A stretch of DNA of 64,000 nt from DTDX01 sp964608455. GTDB taxonomy: Archaea > Thermoproteota > Bathyarchaeia > 40CM-2-53-6 > DTDX01. Shown piece after piece: positions 8,640-16,528 of the stretch; within the stretch, counting starts at the first letter, position 1, and every line of letters starts with the position of its first letter. Under the pieces are notes generated by a model. The model saw only the letters and a program-made list of their open reading frames with translations, made no database searches and had not been told where the DNA came from. The translations under genes and the position numbers were made by a program. The stretch spans positions 10,665 to 74,664 of the forward strand of contig CAZSNM010000003.1 of NCBI GenBank assembly GCA_964608455.1, written 5' to 3'.

Positions 8640-9493
8640 TTTTTCTCTTTGCTTATAGCTATTGCAGCATAGCCTACAACACTACTGTAATCTCCAGTTA
8701 TGTCACCGCTTGTTCCATAAGCTAAAAGCCTAGCTTTTTCAGCATTTAACATTTTAGAAGCTTTTAAAGCTGCCGCCACCGGTCCATAACCACACATAGA
8801 AATGTTATGAGAATAAACTGTAGATTCCAATTTAAATTCATCCAAATTTAATATAGCATCTATTGCAAGTTTATCCTTCCTTTTAGCTGCTTCAGCATTT
8901 TCATAATGCGTCATATCTGAAGAAGCCACTATAATAACGTTTTTTTCTTGACTGGCTTCAGCGATAGCCTTACCAACTTCAACACTTGTTTCTAAATCTT
9001 GCATCATCATGCATATTGGAACAATACTTATCTTATCGTTATATAAGTATTGAAGAAAGGGTAATTGAACTTCTATTGAATGCTCATAAAGATGTGCGGA
9101 TTCATCTAGATCTATTAAAGTTGATGATTTATAAATCTTTTTAGCTAATTCAGAATTTATTTGAAGGGTTCCTAATGGTGTTTCCCAATATCCCTCGCTC
9201 ATCATTGATACTCCACTTCCTAACCCAGTATGGTTTGGACCAATAATAATAACTGTTTCAGGAATGCCGTCTAAAGCCATTGTATAATAAGAGTGAGCAG
9301 CTATTGGTCCAGAATACATATATCCGGCATGAGGGCAAACTAAAGCTATTAAAGTTCTTTCACCGGTTTGATTAACTTTAGGAAGTTTTCCTGGACCTAA
9401 ACTATGCAAAAAACAGGATTCTATCTCTTTAATTAAAGCTTCTTTTTTTCCAGCGTAAAAAGATCCAGCTTGACATGGTTTTCTAACTTTCAC
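8636..9493 (-). CDS. MEMO1 family protein (AmmeMemoRadiSam B)
   Basis: A 285-residue MEMO-fold protein related to class III extradiol dioxygenases. Diagnostic segments are RKPCQAGSFY at the N-terminus, CPHAGYMYSGP, IIGPNHTG, and SSDMTHYE. The biochemical role of the archaeal family is unsettled; the human homologue binds metal and is tied to redox signalling. Archaea commonly keep it between uS2 and mevalonate kinase, and the same order is seen here, with 4-base overlaps on both sides. Confidence 0.92.
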   Translation of the reverse strand: MKVRKPCQAGSFYAGKKEALIKEIESCFLHSLGPGKLPKVNQTGERTLIALVCPHAGYMYSGPIAAHSYYTMALDGIPETVIIIGPNHTGLGSGVSMMSEGYWETPLGTLQINSELAKKIYKSSTLIDLDESAHLYEHSIEVQLPFLQYLYNDKISIVPICMMMQDLETSVEVGKAIAEASQEKNVIIVASSDMTHYENAEAAKRKDKLAIDAILNLDEFKLESTVYSHNISMCGYGPVAAALKASKMLNAEKARLLAYGTSGDITGDYSSVVGYAAIAISKEKK

Positions 9494-10143
9494 TCATTTT
9501 CACCAGTTTTTTGAATTGATGAAATAAGTTTTGTTTCAAAATCATCCACTGTATAAGGAAGGTTGCCATCTGGAGGTAGTTCTCCTCGCTCCCTTAAAAC
9601 TTGCCTAGCTAAAAGCCAATAAATCATAGCTAAAGCTCTTCTTCCCTTATTGTTTGTTGGTATAACTAAATCTACATTTTTAAAGGAGTTATCGGTATCG
9701 CATAAAGCTACTATTGGAATCCCAGCTGAAGAAGCTTCTTGAACAGCTTGTGAATCTGCTCTTGGATCAGTTACTATAACAAGTTGAGGATCAAGATGTT
9801 TTGGATGAAGGGGGTTAGAAATAAATCCTGGTAAAAATCTACCAACAACTGGAACCGTTCTAGTTATCTCGCAAAATTTCTCTACAGGAGTTTTTCCATA
9901 AAGCCTTGATGAAGTAACTAAAACTCTAGAAGGTTCAAATCTAGAAATGAATTTAGCAGCTATTCTTATTTTTTTATCTGTTTCTCCAATATTAAGAATA
10001 TATAAACCATCTGGTCTAACTCTATAAATATATTTTTCCATATCTTCAGTTTTAACTCTTGTACCTATATGAAGACCTGCAGCTAGCAATTCTTCACGAG
10101 GAAGAAGAAGAGACTCTTCAGTTTTTTCTTCTTTCTCAACCAA
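9490..10143 (-). CDS. rps2: Small ribosomal subunit protein uS2
   Basis: A 217-residue uS2 of the archaeal/eukaryotic SA type. Diagnostic parts include LLAAGLHIGTRVKT, the VTSSRLYG segment, PQLVIVTDPRADSQAVQEA, and PIVALCDTDN. Length is typical. It overlaps the following MEMO start by 4 bases. It lies downstream of rpo10 after a 62-base spacer in which no enolase or rpo6/rpoK gene is found, although these often accompany it in archaea. Confidence 0.96.
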   Translation of the reverse strand: MVEKEEKTEESLLLPREELLAAGLHIGTRVKTEDMEKYIYRVRPDGLYILNIGETDKKIRIAAKFISRFEPSRVLVTSSRLYGKTPVEKFCEITRTVPVVGRFLPGFISNPLHPKHLDPQLVIVTDPRADSQAVQEASSAGIPIVALCDTDNSFKNVDLVIPTNNKGRRALAMIYWLLARQVLRERGELPPDGNLPYTVDDFETKLISSIQKTGENE

Positions 10144-10205
10144 TTTTAAGCACCAACTTTCATATAATCTTGTATTATTTTAATTTTTCTGCTTAAAAAC
10201 ATTCT

Positions 10206-10427
10206 TTATTTTTTCTCTGAAGTTTTAAGTTTCTTTTGAAAATACTCTAATAATTCATCCATGGTTTCTACATGAGAAATTAACATTCTTCTGCAGCAAT
10301 ATCTTTTAATTCCAAGATCGTCTAAAACTTTTCTTGGGTTTTCTCCTTCTTTTACTCTTTTAGAAAATTCCTCCCATTTATCCCCGATTAAGCTTCCGCA
10401 TGTAAAGCATCTAACTGGAATTATCAA
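10206..10427 (-). CDS. rpo10: RNA polymerase subunit Rpo10 (RpoN)
   Basis: A 73-residue zinc-binding RNA polymerase subunit, the homologue of eukaryotic Rpb10, holding together the Rpo3/Rpo11 platform. The zinc ligands are C7 and C10 (CFTCG) and C44-C45 (the CC pair before RR). The TTG start at 10427 gives the family N-terminus MIIPVRCFTCG and follows AGGGG. A longer ATG-initiated reading would overlap uS9 and add 34 non-homologous residues, so it is rejected. Confidence 0.93.
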   Translation of the reverse strand: MIIPVRCFTCGSLIGDKWEEFSKRVKEGENPRKVLDDLGIKRYCCRRMLISHVETMDELLEYFQKKLKTSEKK

Positions 10428-10446
10428 TTTTAAATTTCCCCTTTTT

Positions 10447-10857
10447 TCACCTATATGATTTTTGTCTTCTTCTTCTAGGTCCTGGACCGCCAAACTTTTT
10501 TGGTTCAGTTCTTCTAGGATCGCCTGCAATCATGCTTCGATCATACATTATAAGCTTTTTTCTTAATTCTGCGCTTTTTACAAAGCTTAATAAACCTTTA
10601 GCTATAGCCATTCTAGCTGCATCAGCTCTAGCCATTACTCCACCACCAACCACATTAACTTCCACATCTATTTCTTTAGCTTTATCTCCAGCTATTATTA
10701 AAGGTTCCATAATTTTCATTTGAGCCAATTCTGGAGTGTAAACCTCTAATGGAATAGAGTTGATAGTTACTCTTCCAGAACCTGGTCTTAAAATAGCTTT
10801 AGCAATAGCTGTTTTTCTTTTTCCAACAGCTATTAAAGCTTTTTTTCTTTCAGGCAT
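10447..10857 (-). CDS. rps9: Small ribosomal subunit protein uS9
   Basis: A 136-residue uS9. VGKRKTAIAKAILRPGSGRVTIN opens the domain, and the protein ends in a basic tail, RRRRQKSYR, of the type that reaches the P-site tRNA. It lies between uL13 (3-base gap) and rpo10 (19-base gap), the conserved archaeal order. Confidence 0.97.
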   Translation of the reverse strand: MPERKKALIAVGKRKTAIAKAILRPGSGRVTINSIPLEVYTPELAQMKIMEPLIIAGDKAKEIDVEVNVVGGGVMARADAARMAIAKGLLSFVKSAELRKKLIMYDRSMIAGDPRRTEPKKFGGPGPRRRRQKSYR

Positions 10858-10860
10858 TTC

Positions 10861-11292
10861 TTACTTTAATCCTCCAATTTCCTTGCATAATTCTTCAATT
10901 TTAATTTTTTTACATTTTAATTTAGAGGAGTCTGCCTCAGGAATTTTAATTAGTTTTCCATTAAAATTCTCTGGTATACCAATATAAACTTTAACTCTTT
11001 TATAAGCGCTTTTTCCTTTTGGTTTTTTCCAAGGAAGCATTCCTCTAATAACTCTTCTAACATATATATCTGGTCTTCTAGGATGTGTAGGAGACTTTTC
11101 TACAGATGCTAAAGTTCTTGTTTCAAGTTTTCTTTTAACTTCATTTAATATTGCCTGTTTTTTTCCTGAAATTACAGCTTTTTCAGCATTAAAAATTATA
11201 ACTTCTTTTCCTTCAAGTGCTAGTTTAGCTGCTATACTAGCTAACCTTCCTAATATAGCGTTTTCAGCATCAATAAAAATTTTGTTTTCCAA
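10861..11292 (-). CDS. rpl13: Large ribosomal subunit protein uL13
   Basis: A 143-residue uL13. IDAENAILGRLASIAAKLALEG and the downstream VIRGMLPWKKPKGKSAYKR are family signatures. It belongs to the rpo3-eL18-uL13-uS9-rpo10 operon and starts 8 bases after the eL18 stop. Nothing unusual is seen. Confidence 0.97.
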   Translation of the reverse strand: MENKIFIDAENAILGRLASIAAKLALEGKEVIIFNAEKAVISGKKQAILNEVKRKLETRTLASVEKSPTHPRRPDIYVRRVIRGMLPWKKPKGKSAYKRVKVYIGIPENFNGKLIKIPEADSSKLKCKKIKIEELCKEIGGLK

Positions 11293-11300
11293 TTTTTATT

Positions 11301-11648
11301 TCACCCTATTATTTTAACTCCTGTTCCTTTAGGTTGCTCTTCAACAAGATCGATTATTGAAATGCATTTTCCACCAGCTTCTTCAATCTTTTTTTTAGCG
11401 GATTCAGAAAATTTAAAGGCTCCAATAGTAATTTTATGATTTATAATTCCTGCGCCTAAAACTTTTCCTGGAACAACAATTATATCTCCATCTTTACTAT
11501 ACCTATTAATTTTGCTAATATTAACATAAATTCTTCTTCTTTTAGGTTTACTTAAAAGCTCTGCTACAGCATTCCATATTTTAGCATTATTTTGTTTTGC
11601 TTTTTTTCTAAGCAAAGCAACTGTTTTTTTTAAGATAATATTATCCAT
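11301..11648 (-). CDS. rpl18e: Large ribosomal subunit protein eL18
   Basis: A 115-residue archaeal eL18 (L18e). The segments RRIYVNISKINRYSKDGD and VPGKVLGAGIINHKITIGAF are diagnostic. The start at 11648 is chosen because GGAGG lies about 10 bases upstream and the rpo3 gene ends 19 bases before; a further upstream in-frame ATG at 11678 would overlap rpo3. Confidence 0.95.
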   Translation of the reverse strand: MDNIILKKTVALLRKKAKQNNAKIWNAVAELLSKPKRRRIYVNISKINRYSKDGDIIVVPGKVLGAGIINHKITIGAFKFSESAKKKIEEAGGKCISIIDLVEEQPKGTGVKIIG

Positions 11649-11667
11649 TTTAAATTGTTTCCTCCAT

Positions 11668-12471
11668 TTATGAAACAAACTTTAAGAATTCATCTGTTTT
11701 TTCATTAATTATTTTAATTGCTTCCTTTATTATTCTTTTTGGAGGTAAAGCACCTGTAGATTCTAAATAAAAAATAAATTTATCTTTTAACCAAGTTACC
11801 TTTATTGGCGGGGTTTTTTTAGGGCAATGCCTTACGCATTCAAGGCATAAAGTGCAATTAAGCTCGTTTTCCACAACAGGTTTTTCATTAACTATTTTAA
11901 AAACATTTCTTGGGCAGAATTTAATGCATTCACTGCAACCATCGCATTTTTTTTCATCAATAGTAACGCTTGGATAATATTTATGGATGCAAACTGAAAC
12001 GGGTTGCCATTTAGCATGTTCGCTTCCTTTTCCAAGTCTAGCATAAGCTTCAAGTTTAACTTTTTGTCCTGGAGCAAGCTTTAAAATAGGGATTTTATCG
12101 CTTACAGGTTTAATATTAGGATCTTGAGATTGCAAATCTTTAGAGTAAACAGTTAACGGTTCATCTACAGCTTCAACATTTAACGTTAAAGAAACGCTGC
12201 ATTTACTGCATCCTAACTCGCTTTTGCAAGAGCATTTTTCAGGCAAAACATAGCTTTCTAAATCTGTTGTAAGAGGAATAAGCCCTAGTCTATGAGCTAA
12301 AATTTCATCATACATTAATGAGGAATTTTCAAGAATCATAACATTTTCAATAGACATTGTTGAAACTTCAGCTATAATTGCTCTTCTAAGCGCGTTTACA
12401 AAAGCTAAGGTAACTCCTTCAATTAAAATTTTTATTGAATTTTTATCTTCATGAAGAATTTTCATTTCCAT
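11668..12471 (-). CDS. rpo3: RNA polymerase subunit Rpo3 (RpoD) with two Fe-S cluster motifs
   Basis: A 267-residue alpha-like subunit that dimerises with Rpo11 to nucleate polymerase assembly. The dimerisation domain (about 1-45 and 225-267) shows NALRRAIIAEVSTMSIENV. An inserted ferredoxin-like domain holds two complete C-x2-C-x2-C-x3-C-P motifs: C176, C179, C182, C186 and C206, C209, C212, C216. An additional Cys cluster lies at 80-91. Archaeal Rpo3 proteins vary in having none, one or two clusters; this one keeps all eight ligands. It heads the eL18-uL13-uS9-rpo10 operon. Confidence 0.96.
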   Translation of the reverse strand: MEMKILHEDKNSIKILIEGVTLAFVNALRRAIIAEVSTMSIENVMILENSSLMYDEILAHRLGLIPLTTDLESYVLPEKCSCKSELGCSKCSVSLTLNVEAVDEPLTVYSKDLQSQDPNIKPVSDKIPILKLAPGQKVKLEAYARLGKGSEHAKWQPVSVCIHKYYPSVTIDEKKCDGCSECIKFCPRNVFKIVNEKPVVENELNCTLCLECVRHCPKKTPPIKVTWLKDKFIFYLESTGALPPKRIIKEAIKIINEKTDEFLKFVS

Positions 12472-12604
12472 TTTTAATTACCATTTAACCTCTAACTTAA
12501 GCTAAATATTAACTTAACCTTAATTATATTGCTTCAGTGAACCATCAAAAAACTTAAATAAAAATTTATCTAAAGGTTTTATTTTATAAAGAAAAGAAAT
12601 AAAA

Positions 12605-12853
12605 ATGATGGATATTAAAATTTTTGAGTTAGGCTTAATTTTAATTTTAATCGGATTAAGCATTGCAATAACCGGTTTCATTTTAGCTATTAAAAGGTTT
12701 AAGGGAAAGATTAATGGAGGTGGTATAATTTTAATAGGCCCTATTCCATTAATTTTCAGCAGTAGCAGTAGTAAGCACGCATGGAAAATTTTAATAATTA
12801 TTGTTTTTCTTATAGCATTTTTATGTTTTTTATTCTTTAGCATTTTAGCTTGA
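12605..12853 (+). CDS. Small membrane protein, DUF131 type
   Basis: An 82-residue protein with two hydrophobic segments (about 6-27 and 58-80) separated by a Gly-rich stretch, GGGIILIGPIPLIF, typical of the archaeal DUF131/TIGR00304 family. Function is unknown. It lies on the strand opposite to the flanking ribosomal operons, where uS11 is usually found, and is followed after 12 bases by a related gene. A Ser-rich patch, SSSSS, lies in the loop. Confidence 0.6.
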   Translation: MMDIKIFELGLILILIGLSIAITGFILAIKRFKGKINGGGIILIGPIPLIFSSSSSKHAWKILIIIVFLIAFLCFLFFSILA

Positions 12854-12865
12854 GGTTGAATATTT

Positions 12866-13261
12866 TTGAATGGAAAAATTTGTGAAGATTGCTTAAAAAA
12901 TCAAGCTAAATATGTTTGTTCAAGATGTGGTAAAATAATATGCGAAGATTGCTTTAACCCCTATTTATGGTCTTGCATAAAATGTGAAGAATTACAAACA
13001 TCATTAATAACTAGACAATCTTCAAGTTTTAATCCATTTAAATTTATTTTTTTGGGTTTTACACTAATCTTTATAGGTATACTTATAATGTTTTTGGCTG
13101 CTTTATTAACTGGTTTAAGCAATAGCTTTATAATATTTTTTGGTCCAATACCCTTTATGTTAAGCTTTGGAAAAAGCGATCTTCAGATTTTAGTTTTTAT
13201 CGCTTTTATAATAGCGATCATAGCTTTCATATTGCTTATGTTTAAGAAAGCTTGGTTTTAA
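12866..13261 (+). CDS. B-box-like zinc finger fused to DUF131-type membrane domain
   Basis: A 131-residue protein starting at a TTG. Residues 5-38 contain Cys pairs spaced like a B-box or RING-type zinc finger (CEDC, CSRC, CEDC, CIKC). Residues about 52-128 hold two hydrophobic segments around a central IIFFGPIPFMLSFG, which matches the GPIPLIF core of the preceding gene. The two genes are therefore probably tandem paralogues, the second with an added cytosolic zinc domain. Function is unknown. The stop overlaps the convergent uS4 gene by 4 bases. Confidence 0.6.
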   Translation: MNGKICEDCLKNQAKYVCSRCGKIICEDCFNPYLWSCIKCEELQTSLITRQSSSFNPFKFIFLGFTLIFIGILIMFLAALLTGLSNSFIIFFGPIPFMLSFGKSDLQILVFIAFIIAIIAFILLMFKKAWF

Positions 13262-13773
13262 TCCTTTTTTAAAGCAGGATGATTAGGGTCATTAAAGGGG
13301 CTTTTAGGTGCATATTTAATTAATGCTTCCTCCTCTTTAGTAACCAAGTAGCCAGGAATTGAAACTATTTTATCCCCAACCATTATATGTCTATGAGTTA
13401 TAAATTGTCTAGCTTGATGAATTGATTTAGCTAAATTTAATTTAAATACTAATGTTTGCAATCTTCTTTCTAAAATATGTTTTACTTCTAAATCAAGAAT
13501 ATCTTCTATGCTAGCGTTTTCTGAAAGTAAGCCAAGCTTAACAAGTTTAGGCATATATTCTTTTCGTAATTTTTCTCTTTCCTCTGGTGGTTTACCTAAA
13601 AGTGATCGGGCTATTGCTCTAATCTTGGAAAGCATTGTTTTATAACGCCAAAGTTCTCGTTTATTTCTTAATCCATATTCTCCTAAAAGTTTTAATTCTT
13701 CTTCAAGTTGTTCTCTTCGCCAAGGATGCCTAGGTGTTTCATATTTTTTTCTTTGCTTTTTAGGGTCACCCAT
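13258..13773 (-). CDS. rps4: Small ribosomal subunit protein uS4
   Basis: A 171-residue archaeal uS4. The N-terminus KKQRKKYETPRHPWRRE and the S4 RNA-binding domain with ILERRLQTLVFKLNLAKSIHQARQFI are diagnostic. It follows uS13 by 15 bases. The normally next gene, uS11, is missing, and the space to rpo3 is filled by two plus-strand membrane-protein genes. Confidence 0.97.
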   Translation of the reverse strand: MGDPKKQRKKYETPRHPWRREQLEEELKLLGEYGLRNKRELWRYKTMLSKIRAIARSLLGKPPEEREKLRKEYMPKLVKLGLLSENASIEDILDLEVKHILERRLQTLVFKLNLAKSIHQARQFITHRHIMVGDKIVSIPGYLVTKEEEALIKYAPKSPFNDPNHPALKKD

Positions 13774-13788
13774 ATATGATTCTACCTC

Positions 13789-14244
13789 TTACTTTTTCGC
13801 TGCTTCTCTTTTCTTAACTCCAACAGCTTTTCCCTTTCTACCTGTGGTTCTTGTTTTTTGCCCCCTAACCTTTAATCCTAAGGCGTGTCTAACACCTTTC
13901 CAACATTTTATGCTTTTCATTAATTCTATATTCATTTTTTCTTTTAACTCTAGGTCTGAACCTATTAAATGCATATCTTTACCTGTATAAAGCTCTTTTC
14001 TTTGATTATAAAGCCATGAAGGAATATTATATTTTGCTGGGTTATTAATTGCATCCTCTATTAAAGCTACTTGCTCTCCAGTTAATTCTCCAATTCTAAG
14101 ATTAGGATTAAGCTTTACTGTATTAACTATAGCATTAGCAAAGCTTACGCCTACTCCCTTAATTTTTGCAAGTCCATATACAAGCTTTTTGCTACCATCG
14201 AGGTCTGTTCCAGCAATTCTAACTATATGCCTATACTCTTTCAA
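13789..14244 (-). CDS. rps13: Small ribosomal subunit protein uS13
   Basis: A 151-residue uS13. RIAGTDLDGSKKLVYGLAKIKGVG near the start and the C-terminal RHALGLKVRGQKTRTTGRKG are typical. It opens the minus-strand uS13-uS4 operon and is divergent from speD across a 180-base region that should hold both promoters. Confidence 0.97.
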   Translation of the reverse strand: MKEYRHIVRIAGTDLDGSKKLVYGLAKIKGVGVSFANAIVNTVKLNPNLRIGELTGEQVALIEDAINNPAKYNIPSWLYNQRKELYTGKDMHLIGSDLELKEKMNIELMKSIKCWKGVRHALGLKVRGQKTRTTGRKGKAVGVKKREAAKK

Positions 14245-14342
14245 GCACCATCAACCAACTTAAGTTTAAATTTTAAAAATTATTTTGAAAAGGTTGCTTA
14301 AAAATTGTTCGATTCGCCATTTTAATTAATTGATAAAGAAAT

Positions 14343-14351
14343 CTTTATATA
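14343..14351 (+). promoter_or_regulatory. TATA-box promoter of speD-bpsA
   Basis: CTTTATATA preceded by GAAAT fits an archaeal TATA box with BRE. A start about 25-28 bases downstream would place the 5' end near 14374, just upstream of the hairpin at 14403-14472, so the transcript would carry the whole structure. Confidence 0.5.
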
Positions 14352-14402
14352 GAGGATTATCTGATAAATTAATTGTATGACGTTGGAACTCTTTATTTTT
14401 CC

Positions 14403-14472
14403 CTCCAAGAAATTTGACGGTAACTATGGGTGTCTGCCATGGGCATCCATGTTATCGCCGAATTTCTTGGAG
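14403..14472 (+). promoter_or_regulatory. Long RNA hairpin presenting the speD start codon
   Basis: Bases 14403-14414 pair perfectly with 14461-14472 (12 bp). Pairing continues inward at 15:60, 16:59 and 18:57, then 14419-14424 with 14451-14456 (one G-U), then 14426-14432 with 14444-14450 (one G-U). There is one A-C mismatch (14417/14458) and one bulged base (14425): about 28 pairs in all. The 11-base loop, 14433-14443, contains the ATG at 14439 that starts speD. The right arm is speD coding sequence and the left arm lies in the leader. The region is also GC-richer than its surroundings. A role in translational control is inferred. Confidence 0.7.
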
Positions 14473-14786
14473 TGGACCCTAACAAAATTTCAAAAGTTGA
14501 AGCTGTTAAAGAAATTTTAGATAGAGTTGTTTCTAAATCAGGTTTAAATTGCGTTTCTTCAAGTTTTCATCAATTTAAACCTTATGGTGTTTCAGCTATT
14601 TATTTATTAAGTGAATCTCACTTAAGTGTTCACACATGGCCTGAATATGAATATATAGCTTTAGATGTTTTTACTTGTGGAGCTGATGAGGGAGCTTTAA
14701 AGGCACTTAAATTTTTAATCGAAGAATTTAAACCAAAAAAAGTTAAGAAAAAAATTATTAAAAGGGGTCTATATGCAAAAAGTTAA
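14439..14786 (+). CDS. speD: S-adenosylmethionine decarboxylase proenzyme (AdoMetDC, class 1B)
   Basis: A 115-residue pyruvoyl-dependent decarboxylase that makes decarboxylated SAM, the aminopropyl donor for polyamines. The self-processing site lies in ESHLSVHTWPE: cleavage before S60 yields the pyruvoyl group, with H65 and C80 matching the known catalytic His and Cys. The ATG at 14439 gives the usual N-terminus; a GTG at 14430 could add three residues. The start codon lies in the loop of a long hairpin. The 3' end overlaps bpsA by 14 bases, so the two are coupled. Confidence 0.95.
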   Translation: MGIHVIAEFLGVDPNKISKVEAVKEILDRVVSKSGLNCVSSSFHQFKPYGVSAIYLLSESHLSVHTWPEYEYIALDVFTCGADEGALKALKFLIEEFKPKKVKKKIIKRGLYAKS

Positions 14787-15786
14787 ATTGCAAATTTTAA
14801 GTGAATTAATTAATGCAAACAAATCTTTTTGGGATCTTCTTGAAGCCAACAATTTTTTATTAAGGGATTTTATAGAAGCTATTAATTCACTTTATAATGA
14901 TGGATTAATAACATTTGATGATTCTGTTTTTAAACTTACTGAAAAAGGAAGAAAAATTTTTAATAAGCAAATTGCTTTGTTTAAAAGCGAATTATGTAAA
15001 AACTGTTTTGGAAAAGGAATAATTTTTAATGGAAAATTTATGGATATTCTTAATGAGTTTAAAAATATAGTTAAAAATCGTCCAGATCCAACATTAAAAT
15101 TTTTTCAAGGTTATATGAAAGAGTATGATGTTGTCGCTAGAGTTGCATTTATGCATTTTAATAATGATCTTTATAATAAACAATTTATTTTAATTGGGGA
15201 TGATGATTTATTAAGTATAGCATTATCGCTTACGGATTTACCAGCAAGAATTTGCGTTCTAGATATAGATAAAAGGTTAGGTGAATATATTAAAAAGATT
15301 AATCAAGAATATAAGTTTGAAATAGAATTTTATGAATATAATGTAACTGAGCCTTTACCTGAAAATTTAATTAATCAATTTGATGTTTTTTCTTCTGAAC
15401 CTCTTGAATCTTTAAGTGGATTAAAAGCTTTTATAGAAAGGGGGATTTGTTGTTTAAAAAATGGTGGAGTAGGATACTTTGGTTTAACAACGGCTGAAGC
15501 TTCACTTCAAAAATGGCTTAAAATTGAAAAGTTTTTAACTAAAATGAATTGTGTTATAACAAATATAATTAAAGGTTTTTCAAGATATCCAATGAATTAT
15601 AACACTGTTAATTATGAAGAATTTATTAAAAAGCTTTCATTTCCTATAAAACCTAATCCTGGAATTGATTGGTATAAATCAGCTTTATTTAGATTTGAAG
15701 TATTAAATAAACCTAATGAAATTCCTAATAGAAAATTATATATAAAATATGTTGATTTAAAAGAAGATTTTACTTATCCAATTTAA
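14773..15786 (+). CDS. bpsA: Branched-chain polyamine synthase BpsA (N4-bis(aminopropyl)spermidine synthase)
   Basis: A 337-residue protein with an N-terminal winged-helix-like region (about 1-75), then a Rossmann aminopropyltransferase domain with FILIGDDDLLSIAL and VLDIDKRL, and a DVFSSEPLESLSG active-site segment. The family adds two aminopropyl groups from decarboxylated SAM to the N4 of spermidine. It is known mainly from thermophilic archaea and bacteria, where branched polyamines protect nucleic acids. Overlap with speD supports joint expression, with SpeD supplying the cosubstrate. Confidence 0.88.
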   Translation: MQKVKLQILSELINANKSFWDLLEANNFLLRDFIEAINSLYNDGLITFDDSVFKLTEKGRKIFNKQIALFKSELCKNCFGKGIIFNGKFMDILNEFKNIVKNRPDPTLKFFQGYMKEYDVVARVAFMHFNNDLYNKQFILIGDDDLLSIALSLTDLPARICVLDIDKRLGEYIKKINQEYKFEIEFYEYNVTEPLPENLINQFDVFSSEPLESLSGLKAFIERGICCLKNGGVGYFGLTTAEASLQKWLKIEKFLTKMNCVITNIIKGFSRYPMNYNTVNYEEFIKKLSFPIKPNPGIDWYKSALFRFEVLNKPNEIPNRKLYIKYVDLKEDFTYPI

Positions 15787-15812
15787 GTTTCCAAATTTTT
15801 AAGTGGATTAAC

Positions 15813-16307
15813 TTGGAGAAGGAGAAGCTTCAAGGCATTATTATAAGAGAAGCAACACCCAAAGATTTATTAAATATAGTTAAACTGGCTAAGGAACTTA
15901 TTAAAAGCGAAAGCGATATAGATCCAATGGTTAATCCCCTTAGCAAATTTCAAGATTCTGAATGGATTTTAAAAAATATTAAAGGGGATAAAACAGTTGT
16001 GTTTGTAGCTGAATATAATGGGGAGATAATTGGTTATACACTTGGATGGGTAAGTCAACCATGGGATTATAAAAGCAGTAGAGGATATATATGTGATTGT
16101 TTTGTAAAAGAAGAATATAGAAGAAAAGGTATAGGTGCAGCGCTTTGCAAAGCTATTTTAAATTGGTTTATTAACAGAAATATAACATGTATTGAAGCTG
16201 ATATTTACTCAAATAATACTGCATCTTTGGAAATGTTTAAATCTTTAGGTTTTAAGGAAATTGCAAAAAAGCTTAGATTAATAATTAAGGATGAATCTAA
16301 ATCCTAG
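15813..16307 (+). CDS. GNAT-family N-acetyltransferase
   Basis: A 164-residue GNAT-fold protein. The acetyl-CoA-binding motif A is visible as CFVKEEYRRKGIGAALC, followed by the ASLEMFKSLGF motif B region. The acceptor is unknown; RimI-like protein N-terminal or small-molecule acetylation are both possible. The TTG start lies 27 bases after bpsA, so it could share that transcript, which makes polyamine acetylation a speculative possibility. Confidence 0.85.
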   Translation: MEKEKLQGIIIREATPKDLLNIVKLAKELIKSESDIDPMVNPLSKFQDSEWILKNIKGDKTVVFVAEYNGEIIGYTLGWVSQPWDYKSSRGYICDCFVKEEYRRKGIGAALCKAILNWFINRNITCIEADIYSNNTASLEMFKSLGFKEIAKKLRLIIKDESKS

Positions 16308-16528
16308 TTAAAAACATTTTTTATTTCATATCCATTGTTATAAATGTTATTTTCCTAATTTTTAGATTTCTACCAACTTACATAATAAATTATGCATGTT
16401 TCACATAAATTTTGAGGGGGTTTACAGTTTCTTTTCCAAAATAAATAATGATTTAAACATTCAAAAATAACAATTAAAAATTTTAATAGTTTTAAATTGA
16501 AAAAAGGTTTATTCCAGCAAATTTTTTA

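Noticed and set aside
10428..10529. N-terminal extension of Rpo10 from an upstream ATG
   Set aside because: It lies inside uS9 in another frame and is not homologous to the family; the TTG at 10427 has a good ribosome-binding site.
12520..12843. Open frame on the minus strand opposite the DUF131-type gene
   Set aside because: It is antisense to a gene with clear membrane-protein family features and shows only low-complexity Ile/Lys/Leu composition.
14430..14438. GTG at 14430 as the speD start
   Set aside because: It lies in the hairpin stem; the ATG at 14439 gives the standard N-terminus and the expected spacing to catalytic residues, though the GTG is not excluded.
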